DNA of 45,221 nucleotides from Bacteroidaceae bacterium (GTDB lineage Bacteria; Bacteroidota; Bacteroidia; Bacteroidales; Bacteroidaceae): NCBI GenBank assembly GCA_017464345.1, contig JAFUAH010000003.1, positions 1 to 45,221 of the forward strand, read 5' to 3'. Shown piece by piece: positions 31,102 to 39,707 of this stretch (position 1 is its first letter; each line of letters starts with the position of its first letter). The notes under the pieces were generated by a model. It saw only the letters and a program-made list of their open reading frames with translations, ran no database searches and was not told where the DNA came from. The position numbers and the translations under genes were made by a program.

Positions 31102-31833
31102 TTATGCTTTTAGTGTATCAGAACCATATCTGAGGGCTTGCATTGTCCGACGCACACGCTCGGCATTCGTCTGCAAGCGGTCGCCAAACTCTGCATCGTG
31201 ACTGATCGGACTACGGGCTGAGAAATGAAATTCTCGAATACCAGTTGCGTTATGGATGCGCCGGATGTTATCTTCGTTCACCCCACTACCAGCCAGCAAG
31301 ACGATACGCCCTGCCGCCTGTTGCTGCAAGTCGTGCAAGAGCGGTATCCCTTGTTCTGCCGTAGGCTTTTGCCCCGAAGTCAGTAGCCGGTGAAAACCCA
31401 TTCGCACTATGTCCTCTAACGCCTCCCGGGGACAACGACAACGGTCAAAAGCACGATGAAACGTTACCGAAAGGCCTTGCGAGGCTGCCAAAAGCCTTTC
31501 GCACAGAGTTGTATCCACGTCCCCCGCCAATGTCAGACAGCCAAACACTACTCCGTCCACACCCAGATCTCGGCAGACCTCGATGTCGGAAATCATCCGC
31601 TCAGCCTCCAATGCCGAATATACAAAATCCCCCCCACGCGGGCGAATGATAACATGCAAGCGCGTCGATGTAAGCAAACGACGAGCTTGACGGATTTCGC
31701 CATAAGAAGGGGTTGTCCCCCCCTCGGGGATAGCTGCACACAGCTCTACGCGGTCGGCACCTCCCGCTTGTGCCGCCAGACAACTTTCCACTCCATTGGC
31801 ACATATCTCAAATTGGTATTCAATATCTTTCAT
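31102..31833 (-). CDS. cutC: copper homeostasis protein CutC
   Basis: 243 residues with the CutC TIM-barrel signatures: FEICANGVESCLAAQAGGAD, RVELCAAIPEGGTTPSYGEI, HVIIRPRGGDFVYS, VTFHRAFDR, RLLTSGQ and VLLAGSGVNEDNI. CutC proteins are cytoplasmic; the copper-binding link is old and the in vivo role is still debated. The -7 box TATCTTTG (31847-31840) ends six bases before the ATG at 31833, so the mRNA could be leaderless. First gene of a pair with the transglutaminase-fold protein. Confidence 0.94.
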   Translation of the reverse strand: MKDIEYQFEICANGVESCLAAQAGGADRVELCAAIPEGGTTPSYGEIRQARRLLTSTRLHVIIRPRGGDFVYSALEAERMISDIEVCRDLGVDGVVFGCLTLAGDVDTTLCERLLAASQGLSVTFHRAFDRCRCPREALEDIVRMGFHRLLTSGQKPTAEQGIPLLHDLQQQAAGRIVLLAGSGVNEDNIRRIHNATGIREFHFSARSPISHDAEFGDRLQTNAERVRRTMQALRYGSDTLKA

Positions 31834-31917
31834 CGGCTACAAAGATACTGATTTCCCATGATATAAGTGAAGGATGGAGACTTCACTAAAACTTTTTCAA
31901 ACTTTTTTGTTCAAACT

Positions 31918-31949
31918 TTTGGCCAATTCACAAAAATATACTACCTTTG
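31918..31949 (+). promoter_or_regulatory. promoter of tRNA-Lys
   Basis: TTTG (31918-31921), 20 bases, TACCTTTG (31942-31949); the mature tRNA starts 52 bases later. A strong Bacteroidetes consensus. Confidence 0.7.
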
Positions 31950-32001
31950 CACTCGCAAACGAAAGGAAAGTGGTATACTGCCAACCAGACGAATGCAAAA
32001 T

Positions 32002-32074
32002 GCGTCCTTAGCTCAGTTGGTAGAGCAATTGACTCTTAATCAATGGGTCCAGGGTTCGAGCCCCTGAGGGCGTA
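32002..32074 (+). tRNA. tRNA-Lys (anticodon CTT)
   Basis: 73 bases fold as a complete cloverleaf: acceptor GCGTCCT/AGGGCGT (one G-U at the end), D arm GCTC/GAGC, anticodon arm ATTGA/TCAAT with loop CTCTTAA (anticodon CTT), 5-base variable loop, T arm CAGGG/CCCTG with TTCGAGC. Discriminator A; CCA is not encoded. It decodes AAG. Confidence 0.96.
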
Positions 32075-32075
32075 C

Positions 32076-32119
32076 AAAGAGAGAGGGAATGTCAAGTACT
32101 TGACATTCCCTCTCTCTTT
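32076..32119. terminator. 44-bp perfect palindrome, bidirectional terminator
   Basis: Two 22-base arms meet with no spacer (32076-32097, 32098-32119), so an RNA stem of about 20 bp with a minimal loop forms on either strand; the stem ends in TTT on each strand. It separates tRNA-Lys (plus) from the tamL stop (minus). Confidence 0.88.
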
Positions 32120-32137
32120 ATAACACAACTAGCTCCC

Positions 32138-34393
32138 TTAGAACGGCAAGCCGACGGCGAAGTGGATGGAGAAGTCGCGCCCGAAACGGGGATGAATCAG
32201 CGGAAAATGGTGACGCGCTGTATCATAGGCCGGATTTACAGCCTTCATACCCGTGTCGAGACGCAAAATGAAATAATTGAAATTCAGTCTAATGCCTAAA
32301 CCGTAGGAAGCTGCAATTTGGCGCCAAAAGGTGTCGAAACGGAACTGGCCGCCTGGCTGGTCTGGATAGTCGCGGATAGTCCAGATATTACCTGCATCGA
32401 CATAGGCCGCGCCGTCAATCTTCCAAAAGAGATGGGCACGATACTCGAGATTCATATCCAGTTTGATATCACCCGTCTGGTTGATGAAGTCAATACGCCC
32501 ATCCTGTCCCTTGAATGAGCCTGGGCCCAGCCCGCGCACCGACCATCCACGTACGCTGTTGGCACCGCCGCTGAAGTAGCGTTTCTCATAAGGGAGGATG
32601 TTGCTGTTGCCATAGGGACAGGCTATTCCGAGGCCGAAGTGCAAGGACAGGGAGTTATCGGGCGAAAAGCGGAAGCTTTTGGAGAAGTCGAGGTCGCCTT
32701 TGACATACTGCGCGTATGCAATGTTAAAGAGGGTATACTGTTCCTGGCTGTTCCTGTTCGTTCCGAAGAGGGAAGTCAGTCCATAGAGCAGATTCCCGGC
32801 AGACTCCACATTGAGACGGACGCTGTAAGCATTGGTACCGTAGTTGCCCGTGGCTCCATTCAGGGGCTGAGACGTATAGCTGAAGGTGTAGCCCCACTTC
32901 ATGATGAACAGGTCTTCATAGTTATAGCGTAGGATGGCATTGCGCGAAGTGGCGTTGTTGAGATAGTCCTCGCGGAAGGTCTTCGATATCCAAGGCATGA
33001 AGACGTAGTTGAGATCGATGAGGTCGATGCGGTGTTGCCGCTGTCTGTTCAGCTGACTCCATCGATAGCGCCATGCTCCAGTGACGACACGACGATGAAA
33101 TTCAGGCCGGTTCTGGCTATCGTACATAAGCGAAATCTCGCTGATGGCATTGCTGCTACGGCGGAAGTCGTGGCTGATGCCTGGGAACTTAAAGTCCGGG
33201 AATGCCAGCGAGACCTCTGCTCCATATTCAATATAGTCCTGATTCTCATAACCTTCCAAGCCCTTGATTGCCTCGTATGCCCCACGAAGTTTCACATTCA
33301 ATAACTCGGAGCCACGGAAGAAGTTCCGATTCTGGTACGACAGGACAACGGCTGCTCCAAAATCACCCGCTGAATTCGTGCCCTCCAGTTCTGCATTCAA
33401 GGCATGGCGTTTGTTGGTTGTCACGGCCACCAGGGCATTCAGCTGTGTGCTATCGGTGGTGTCTGGCTGCATGGTCACAGTGGAGTTCATCACTGCCCCC
33501 AGTGCTGAAAGGTTGGCGTATGTCTCCTGTACGTGTCGTTCTTGATAGAACTCTCCAGAGCGGATGGCATTCTTTACATTCAGCACTCCTCCACGGATGA
33601 AGTTTCCCGAAAGGGTATCGGACTGCAACTGCACGTTCCGCACACGGAACCGACGGTGTGGAGTGCGCACCGTCTGCTGCCCCGTGCGATAGTCGTCCAC
33701 CAGTAGTGTCAGGGCCACCCGATTATTGCCCAGCGTCGTGTCGGCCTCGAAACGAACGAACTCCTTATTGAACAGATAGTAGCCACTGTTGCGCATCAGC
33801 CGATTGATGCGAGTGCGTTCTGCATCCAGTTCATTCAGATCGAAGGGCATCCCTTCCCTCAGCCGCGACTCAGCCCGTGTGCTGTCCAACAGATGACGAA
33901 TGTGCGCGTCGGCTATCCTGTGCTCAATCTCGGTCACATGGTATTGTATGCCGGGGTGAATAGCATAGAGGGCATTCAGTTTGAAGCCCTCCTTGCGTTC
34001 CATCAGGTCCACATTGGCACGCAAATAGCCCATATTCTGGACAGCAGCCTCCATCTGATCACGTGTCCGCATTGCCTTGTCGCGACTGTAGATGACAGGG
34101 GCCTGTCCCACACGCTGCAGAAAGCGGTTGATACGCTTCGTCGTGTCCCGGCCGCTCATCAGATAGGGAGCCATGGGTACCTTCAGTACACTGAACCACC
34201 GTGAATTAGGATGCTGGGCAACATAGCCTTGCATCTGCGAAGTGGGAATGGACTTGTCCGTGGTACGCACCTTGACATCGTTCAGTAGGTACTCCCCTTC
34301 CGGAATGAAACGAGAGACACTGCAATTGGCAAGCAAAACCATGCCTGCCAACAACATTACAACGCGGACTAGCGCCTGGCCATGAACTTTCAC
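32138..34393 (-). CDS. tamL: TamL-type outer-membrane lipoprotein (BamA/TamA family)
   Basis: 751 residues. Signal peptide ends VLLANC with lipidation of Cys, marking the lipoprotein-anchored TamA variant of Bacteroidetes. N-terminal 300 residues hold the POTRA-like repeats (RIADAHIRHLLDSTRAESRL, NDVKVRTTDKSIPTSQ). The C-terminal Omp85 barrel contains YFSGGANSVRGWSVRGLG, the conserved VRGW/RGF loop. It should insert or assemble outer-membrane proteins, with TamB elsewhere. GTG start at 34393 is favoured because it provides the only complete signal peptide; the -7 box TAccTTTG (34405-34398) ends four bases earlier, so translation may be leaderless. Divergent from the TrmH-type gene, a common Bacteroidetes order. 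Confidence 0.88.
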   Translation of the reverse strand: MKVHGQALVRVVMLLAGMVLLANCSVSRFIPEGEYLLNDVKVRTTDKSIPTSQMQGYVAQHPNSRWFSVLKVPMAPYLMSGRDTTKRINRFLQRVGQAPVIYSRDKAMRTRDQMEAAVQNMGYLRANVDLMERKEGFKLNALYAIHPGIQYHVTEIEHRIADAHIRHLLDSTRAESRLREGMPFDLNELDAERTRINRLMRNSGYYLFNKEFVRFEADTTLGNNRVALTLLVDDYRTGQQTVRTPHRRFRVRNVQLQSDTLSGNFIRGGVLNVKNAIRSGEFYQERHVQETYANLSALGAVMNSTVTMQPDTTDSTQLNALVAVTTNKRHALNAELEGTNSAGDFGAAVVLSYQNRNFFRGSELLNVKLRGAYEAIKGLEGYENQDYIEYGAEVSLAFPDFKFPGISHDFRRSSNAISEISLMYDSQNRPEFHRRVVTGAWRYRWSQLNRQRQHRIDLIDLNYVFMPWISKTFREDYLNNATSRNAILRYNYEDLFIMKWGYTFSYTSQPLNGATGNYGTNAYSVRLNVESAGNLLYGLTSLFGTNRNSQEQYTLFNIAYAQYVKGDLDFSKSFRFSPDNSLSLHFGLGIACPYGNSNILPYEKRYFSGGANSVRGWSVRGLGPGSFKGQDGRIDFINQTGDIKLDMNLEYRAHLFWKIDGAAYVDAGNIWTIRDYPDQPGGQFRFDTFWRQIAASYGLGIRLNFNYFILRLDTGMKAVNPAYDTARHHFPLIHPRFGRDFSIHFAVGLPF

Positions 34394-34475
34394 GCTACAA
34401 AGGTACGTAATAATTGAATATTAAAAATTAAAAAGTGAAAAATATTTCTTACCTTTGTGCATATTTCCACAAGTC

Positions 34476-35237
34476 ATGATAAATAAGGTAAGAATTAAGC
34501 AAATTCACGGTTTGGAACGGAAGAGAAACCGTCTGGAAGAGGGACTATTTGTAGCCGAAGGCCCTAAACTGGTAGGCGAACTACTGCAAAACATACGTCC
34601 ACACTATATAGCAGCCACCACGGCTTGGCTTAGAATCCATCCGGAAATACCTACAGACATACCCACCGACACTGTTAGCCCCGAAGAACTGCAGCGGGCT
34701 AGCTTACTGCAACATCCTCAGGAGGTGCTGGCCCTGTTCCCTATTCCTCACACTGAGACCGATCTGTCCAAAGTGGCCCTGCAGGAACTAACACTGGCCC
34801 TAGACGGCGTGCAAGATCCCGGCAACTTAGGTACCATCGTGCGACTGGCCGACTGGTTTGGCATCCGGCACGTCTTTTGTTCAATGGAGTGTGCCGACAT
34901 CTTCAATCCAAAGGCCACACAGGCCACCATGGGAGCTCTGGCACGCGTGGAAGTACACTACACAGACCTCTCTGAGAGCCTACGTGCAACTACTGCTCCC
35001 GTCTACGGAACCTTTCTGGACGGAGACGACATTTATCAGCAGAGCCTCACGCCGAACGGCGTCATCGTCATGGGCAACGAAGGTCGGGGTATATCAAAGG
35101 CGGTGGCCGAATTAGTCGGCCACCGCCTCTATGTCCCCCCCTATCCTACTAACAGACAGACGGTGGAAAGCCTCAACGTAGCCATGGCCACCGCCATCGT
35201 CTGCGCAGAATTCAGAAGACCTTCGCCCTCCTTTTAA
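34476..35237 (+). CDS. TrmH/SpoU-family RNA 2'-O-methyltransferase
   Basis: 253 residues from ATG 34476 (MINKVRIKQIHGLERKRNRL). The SPOUT motifs are all visible: motif 1 ALDGVQDPGNLGTIVRLADW, motif 2 PNGVIVMGNEGRGIS and motif 3 ESLNVAMATAIV, typical of a knotted dimer that methylates a 2'-hydroxyl in rRNA or tRNA with SAM. N-terminal RNA-binding domain FVAEGPKLVGELL. Divergent from TamL, promoter TACCTTTG at 34450-34457. It converges with the next gene at a 12-base gap where the hairpin GCCCT...AGGGC near 35228-35249 probably ends both transcripts. Confidence 0.92.
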   Translation: MINKVRIKQIHGLERKRNRLEEGLFVAEGPKLVGELLQNIRPHYIAATTAWLRIHPEIPTDIPTDTVSPEELQRASLLQHPQEVLALFPIPHTETDLSKVALQELTLALDGVQDPGNLGTIVRLADWFGIRHVFCSMECADIFNPKATQATMGALARVEVHYTDLSESLRATTAPVYGTFLDGDDIYQQSLTPNGVIVMGNEGRGISKAVAELVGHRLYVPPYPTNRQTVESLNVAMATAIVCAEFRRPSPSF

Positions 35238-35249
35238 AGGGTAGGGCTT

Positions 35250-36017
35250 TTATTCCTCTATCGGGAAACCTTCTTCTGTCTCTTCCTTCACCTCGGCCTC
35301 TGCTGCATACGACGAATAAAACGTGTCGTCACCTTCCATCGTGCTTTCATCATCAACATCCTCATCCTGTTCCTCAGTGATGATGTTACCCTCCTCGTCG
35401 TACTTCGTATCACTGTTGCAACGTAACTTCTCCACGGGCTCCTTCTTCTTGGCAAAGATGGCTTCCGTCCAAGTTCCCTTCTCCACCTCCAGCACCTCAA
35501 AGCCCTGAGCCACCTTGCGCTCCAGCGTCCCCCCCTTGGCATGGATGCGGCTGGTGGGCAACTGTGTCGTGCTGATATCGAAGCTCGATTCGATGATATC
35601 TTTGATGCTCAAGGGGATGCTGTCCCATCCACCGCCGAAGTTTCGGTCTATAAGTTCCAGCAGCGTGGCCGCCGTGATGTGCTTCACGTTCTCGTAGCTT
35701 AGATCCGTGATGCGCTTCACGAACTTACGTCGTATGGCCACCATACCCTTATGCGAGTCCGAACGGGCAAACGTCGTCCACTCGCCATTCTCATACTTGA
35801 CACGCTCCCGTTCGTCTGCCGGATTATAGTGCACGACATCAAAACTCAAGCGAATGGTATTCAGCAACTTTTCTTCCGACGAGGAGAAGCCCTCCTCCTC
35901 GCATTCCTGTTCCCACAGGGCAGCTATCTGCTCCTCACTGGCGTTCCACACATTGTTGGAATTCAAATCCAGTATCGACTCTATCGTCGGATCCATTTCT
36001 TTCTTTTCCTTGTTCAT
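35250..36017 (-). CDS. conserved hypothetical protein with acidic C-terminal tail
   Basis: 255 residues from ATG 36017 (MNKEKKEMDPTIESILDLNS); the frame upstream to 36122 is not needed. Soluble, no signal. N-terminal half is helical (QIAALWEQECEEEGFSSSEE, LNTIRLSFDVVHY), middle KFVKRITDLSYENVKHITAA, then ILRIHAKGG-type strands and EIFAKKKEPVEKLRCNSD. The last 50 residues are acidic (EEQDEDVDDESTMEGDD). I do not recognise the family. A TATCTTTG box near 36090-36083 lies about 65 bases upstream. Role unknown. Confidence 0.7.
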   Translation of the reverse strand: MNKEKKEMDPTIESILDLNSNNVWNASEEQIAALWEQECEEEGFSSSEEKLLNTIRLSFDVVHYNPADERERVKYENGEWTTFARSDSHKGMVAIRRKFVKRITDLSYENVKHITAATLLELIDRNFGGGWDSIPLSIKDIIESSFDISTTQLPTSRIHAKGGTLERKVAQGFEVLEVEKGTWTEAIFAKKKEPVEKLRCNSDTKYDEEGNIITEEQDEDVDDESTMEGDDTFYSSYAAEAEVKEETEEGFPIEE

Positions 36018-36193
36018 TATTATTTGTGTACTCTTAATGTCAAATGTAAAATAGCAAACACGGACTATTCCGATGAGCACAAAGATAGGAAATAATTGTG
36101 AATTCTTGAATAAATATAACAAAAAAAATCGAGCGACACACGATGTTACCTAAATTAAAATCAATTGTTATGTAAGATTTGTGAATTATTTCC

Positions 36194-36201
36194 TAATTTT
36201 G
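36194..36201 (+). promoter_or_regulatory. ispE promoter -7 box, near-leaderless
   Basis: TAATTTTG ends five bases before the ATG at 36207. The transcription start expected 5-7 bases downstream would coincide with the start codon. Confidence 0.5.
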
Positions 36202-36206
36202 CATGT

Positions 36207-37022
36207 ATGAAAACATATCCCTGTGCTAAAATCAATCTCGGGCTCTACGTAACGGAGCGTCGCCCCGACGGTTACCACAATCTCGAAACCGTGTTCTACC
36301 CTATCCCTCTGTGCGACGAACTGGAGATGGAGACTGCTACCAAAGACCTGTTCCTGGCGGAGGGCTTCGAAGTGGCAGGCCCAGCCGAGGAGAACCTCGT
36401 CCTGCGTGCCGTACGGCTGCTGCGCGACCAGGGACATCCCGTCCCTCCGCTCCGCATCCGGCTAAAGAAGACCATCCCCTCGGGTGCCGGACTGGGCGGA
36501 GGCAGCAGCGACGCAGCCTTCACCGTACGCATGGCGAACGACCTATGTGCGCTGGGGCTCTCCGACGAAGAGATGGAGCACCTCATGACCCGTCTGGGAG
36601 CCGACTGCCCTTTCTTCGTGCGTCACCAGCCCGTCCTGGCCACAGGCATCGGCGACCAGTTCACTCCCCTATCGCTCCGTCTCTGCGACCTGTGGCTCCT
36701 GCTCGTCAAGCCTGACGACTTCATTTCCACTCGCGAAGCCTACGCTAACGTCACTCCACGTCGGCCCCAGTATCCATTGGCCGAGAGCATCCTGCGCCCT
36801 GTAAGCGAGTGGAGCGAATTCGTAAGCAACGACTTCGAGCACAGCGTATTCCCCCTGCACCCCACCGTGGCCGCCATCAAGCAAGACCTTTACGCCCACG
36901 GAGCACTCTACGCCGCCATGAGCGGCAGTGGCAGCAGTGTCTTCGGCCTCTTCCGTGAGCGTCCCACCGAGGCCGTCCTCCACGCCTTCGCCCCCCACTT
37001 CATCTTCTGTACTAGGCTATAA
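36207..37022 (+). CDS. ispE: 4-diphosphocytidyl-2-C-methyl-D-erythritol kinase
   Basis: 271 residues from ATG 36207. The GHMP-kinase motifs are clear: YPCAKINLGLYVTERRPDGY with substrate-binding Lys/Asn, IPSGAGLGGGSSDAA as the ATP-binding glycine loop, and GADCPFFVRH with the catalytic Asp. C-terminal MSGSGSSVFGLF completes the fold. Fourth step of the MEP isoprenoid pathway; cytoplasmic, normally essential. Length matches the family (about 270-290). Translation apparently begins at the transcription start. Confidence 0.94.
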   Translation: MKTYPCAKINLGLYVTERRPDGYHNLETVFYPIPLCDELEMETATKDLFLAEGFEVAGPAEENLVLRAVRLLRDQGHPVPPLRIRLKKTIPSGAGLGGGSSDAAFTVRMANDLCALGLSDEEMEHLMTRLGADCPFFVRHQPVLATGIGDQFTPLSLRLCDLWLLLVKPDDFISTREAYANVTPRRPQYPLAESILRPVSEWSEFVSNDFEHSVFPLHPTVAAIKQDLYAHGALYAAMSGSGSSVFGLFRERPTEAVLHAFAPHFIFCTRL

Positions 37023-37082
37023 GTTTTGCCTCCAATCCCAAACTTGGTGCGTTTTTTGTTCTGCCATTTGACACATGATACA

Positions 37083-37114
37083 GATAGCGCTGGACTTGAC
37101 GGCCCAGCGCTATC
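37083..37114. terminator. hairpin between convergent ispE and the small-peptide gene
   Basis: GATAGCGCTGG (37083-37093) and CCAGCGCTATC (37104-37114) are exact complements with a 10-base loop. No T-run on either strand, so its terminator role is inferred from place. Confidence 0.6.
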
Positions 37115-37186
37115 AACCTTATATACGCTATTCTAATGAAAAAGACAGGGTCTCACTTATTGAGTACCTCAGTCAAGACCTGCGCT

Positions 37187-37342
37187 TCAGTCGCCCCAGA
37201 TACTCCAGTCTTTGTCTTCCTTGGACCAACCGCCGTTGCCCTGATCTGTGGTTCCTTCACCTAACGTCTGGGACTCAGCCAGCATGTGGAAGAGTGCGAT
37301 ACGAGTCATCTGTGTCTGGGGAACAATATATGTCTGTTTCAT
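37187..37342 (-). CDS. small peptide (51 aa)
   Basis: ATG 37342 opens MKQTYIVPQTQMTRIALFHM, then LAESQTLGEGTTDQGNGGWS and KEDKDWSIWGD-stop. Start with MKxxYIxPQTxxxxI and a Gly/Asp/Trp-rich end is the plan of the short peptide genes often found after secreted Bacteroidales genes. It lies 66 bases after the secreted protein gene on the same strand, so probably its downstream partner. No hydrophobic signal peptide. Function unknown. Not longer than 51 residues, so easily missed by gene finders. Confidence 0.65.
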   Translation of the reverse strand: MKQTYIVPQTQMTRIALFHMLAESQTLGEGTTDQGNGGWSKEDKDWSIWGD

Positions 37343-37408
37343 TGTCTTTCTCTGTTATAAAGTTCAACTTTTCTTCGGACGGACATACACAGGGGTATGC
37401 CCTACGGT

Positions 37409-39289
37409 TCACTTAACCACTACCTTCTTTCCATTTACGATGTAGAGGCCACGGACGGGCTTCGCTACACGCTGACCGCTGAGGTTATATACACTCCCGT
37501 TTTCCTGCTGCAATGGCTCGGGCACGGACGACAAGCCTACCGTGGTATCATCCATTTCCAGGCCGAAGCCCTTCACCTCACCACCTCCACTGAGTTTGCC
37601 GGCCTCGAAGTAGGCGCGGTTGGCAACCAAAGTAGAACCTGCCCAGTGATAGAAACCGACAGTGCCCTCGTAGTTGCCCAAGAAATAGTCTGTACCGCCA
37701 GTTACTGACTTGCTGACGTATGTGCCCGTGAGTGAGGTTGTGGTCAGGGGACTTGCGGCATAGCCCGTACCGATGTCTACCGTAGCCGATGCACTGCTGC
37801 CCTTCAGCAGGACAGGAGTTCCGGCCGGAACTTCCGACAAGGCATCCGACATCGTCAGTGCCGTCTCCGCATCGTTCAGCGTCAGCGTGTAAGCCGAGAT
37901 GCCGGTGGTCAACGTCACGTCAAACGGCACACACAGGGTAGCGTAGTAGTTGCCACCGACCGGGCCGTTGAGGGAGAGGTCAAGCGTTTCGGCATCCTCA
38001 AGCGTCCACTTGGCAACATCTCCACTTACTTCCCACGTAATGATAGATTCGGGGACATAAGAGGGATTTTCGCTAGACCATGAAGAACGGAACAAATAGC
38101 TTCTTGCATCAGTCAAGTCCGCACTAATAGAAACTACGCCAGGCGTAAGGATGGTAAATGTATAGTTGGCACCATCATCCGTCCATACTCGAACCGGAGT
38201 ATTTCTTTCTGATTGCATTTTTGCGTTCTGTCCCTGCATAGATAGGGTATATACACCACCGCTGCCGGTCAGTTTCAATACAGAAGAAGCATTGTTCGCA
38301 TCTACTTCTATCAGGCCATCGCCCTTACCGGGATAACCTGCTGTGCCATAGCCGATATACTTGTTGCTACTTACGTTCTTGATGCGGTAATATCCCGTTG
38401 TCGGATACTTGATACCTGCTTCAAGATGGTTGTTTCTCACCTCATTATACATTGCAAGGTACGTAGCGGCTGCACGCGCGTCATAAATTTCTTTAGTCGT
38501 TTTTTTATTCTTCATCGCAAAATACACGTCCTCGGGGGCATCTTCGGTAAAGAATTTACTATATTCCGCTTCTATCATTGCCGGATAATCCGTATAGTAC
38601 AAATCAACAGCCCCCAGGCCTGCATAGCAGCCGTAAGCATCAGTCTTTGTCAGCACAACTTTCACATAGACCGGACTTGTGGCCGTCTTGTTTGCAGAAC
38701 CGTCCAAATTCCAGTTCTTATGATAGAGGCCGCCATCCAATTCAGTCACGGTGCAAATGTCGTTTTCGGTAGTACTGGTAAACGACTCCAATGCATCCGT
38801 AGCAGTTCCCGTCAATATATCAAACGACCATTTACGAACGGTGTTTCCGTTATTGAACTGTGAATTGCCACCACCATCCAATGCATAAACATCCAAGGCC
38901 GCCGTATTATACGAGAATTCAGAGAGACCCGTAATCTTGAATACATACTCTATCGTGCTATTCTGCGCATTGGCATAGCCACCATTATTCTCTGCACTTA
39001 CCCATTTGGCTGGTGCCAACACGGCATCGCCTGTACGGCTCAGGGCCGTCGCTTCCCCCGTCATGAGTTTTGTAATCGATGTGCTCTCCAATGTGGCAGT
39101 AACCCCGTCTATGGAATTTCCGTCTTGGTCTTTGACAATCACCGTGACATCTGATACATTCTGAGTGGCAGTTCTGCTCCCGGCATCCACACGGGTAAAG
39201 GTCAATTTTACATGGGTGTAGTCTGCCGCCCAAAGGTCACTAGCGCCAGCGAGTAGCATCGTACTAAGTAAAAGTAAAATTTTTCTCAT
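37409..39289 (-). CDS. large secreted protein with type IX-like C-terminal tail
   Basis: 626 residues from ATG 39289 (MRKILLLLSTMLLAGASDLW, cleavage near LWAAD). Beta-rich: ADYTHVKLTFTRVDAGSRTA, a Ser/Thr-rich core, a ricin-like or lectin-like stretch YYRIKNVSSNKYIGYGTAGY, then strand repeats (LEVPAGTPVLLKGSSA) and the C-terminal SVYNLSGQRVAKPVRGLYIV-NGKKVVVK, the classic type A sorting tail (YNLxGQRV ... GLYIVNGKKV). So exported by the type IX system or retained in Prevotella-type outer-membrane anchoring. Function unknown. Upstream is a C8 tract at 39385-39392. Confidence 0.82.
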   Translation of the reverse strand: MRKILLLLSTMLLAGASDLWAADYTHVKLTFTRVDAGSRTATQNVSDVTVIVKDQDGNSIDGVTATLESTSITKLMTGEATALSRTGDAVLAPAKWVSAENNGGYANAQNSTIEYVFKITGLSEFSYNTAALDVYALDGGGNSQFNNGNTVRKWSFDILTGTATDALESFTSTTENDICTVTELDGGLYHKNWNLDGSANKTATSPVYVKVVLTKTDAYGCYAGLGAVDLYYTDYPAMIEAEYSKFFTEDAPEDVYFAMKNKKTTKEIYDARAAATYLAMYNEVRNNHLEAGIKYPTTGYYRIKNVSSNKYIGYGTAGYPGKGDGLIEVDANNASSVLKLTGSGGVYTLSMQGQNAKMQSERNTPVRVWTDDGANYTFTILTPGVVSISADLTDARSYLFRSSWSSENPSYVPESIITWEVSGDVAKWTLEDAETLDLSLNGPVGGNYYATLCVPFDVTLTTGISAYTLTLNDAETALTMSDALSEVPAGTPVLLKGSSASATVDIGTGYAASPLTTTSLTGTYVSKSVTGGTDYFLGNYEGTVGFYHWAGSTLVANRAYFEAGKLSGGGEVKGFGLEMDDTTVGLSSVPEPLQQENGSVYNLSGQRVAKPVRGLYIVNGKKVVVK

Positions 39290-39648
39290 AGTAGTTTTAT
39301 AATAGTTAGTATTTAGTTGTTTTGCAAACCTCCGACGTGCGCACGGCACTTTCGGGCGTAAATATACGAATAAAAGTTCACATACCCCCCCCATCGCGTT
39401 AAAAGAGGTTAAAGAAGGCAAAATCGTACCTTTTTCGTCTGGGAAGCGAGGGGAAAGATTATGCGACCATCCCCCAAAGGGTTATGTAACTCCTGAAGCC
39501 CCTCTTTTTATCGAGGCTCAAAGAGACATGAAAAATCCTTACACTGGCTCGGGGAGGAATGACGGTGGACTGCCCTATTCTATTCCAGTCAGATGCTAAT
39601 GGAGACTTATGCCGGAGGGATTTCCCCAGACAGAATAGGGAAAAACCA
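39290..39648. other. intergenic region with C8 tract, hairpins and repeat relic
   Basis: No gene. A TATATTTA box (read leftward near 39367-39360) serves the secreted protein gene, and a C8/G8 run at 39385-39392 lies about 18 bases upstream of it, where the -33 element is expected. A block at about 39468-39545 resembles the terminator region at 28200-28290. CCCTATTCT (39573-39581) and AGAATAGGG (39632-39640) are an exact inverted repeat. Confidence 0.5.
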
Positions 39649-39679
39649 TTTGCAGGACGAAAAGAAGTACGTAATTTTG
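39649..39679 (+). promoter_or_regulatory. promoter of the Gly/Asn/Ser-rich secreted protein
   Basis: TTTG (39649-39652), 19 bases, TAATTTTG (39672-39679); ATG 39708 is 28 bases on. A very good consensus. Confidence 0.7.
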
Positions 39680-39707
39680 CAACATCAAACCTATAAAACA
39701 TACAACT

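Noticed and set aside
39459-39701. 80-residue minus-strand ORF
   Set aside because: Runs across a promoter and repeat-like block; no recognisable protein features.
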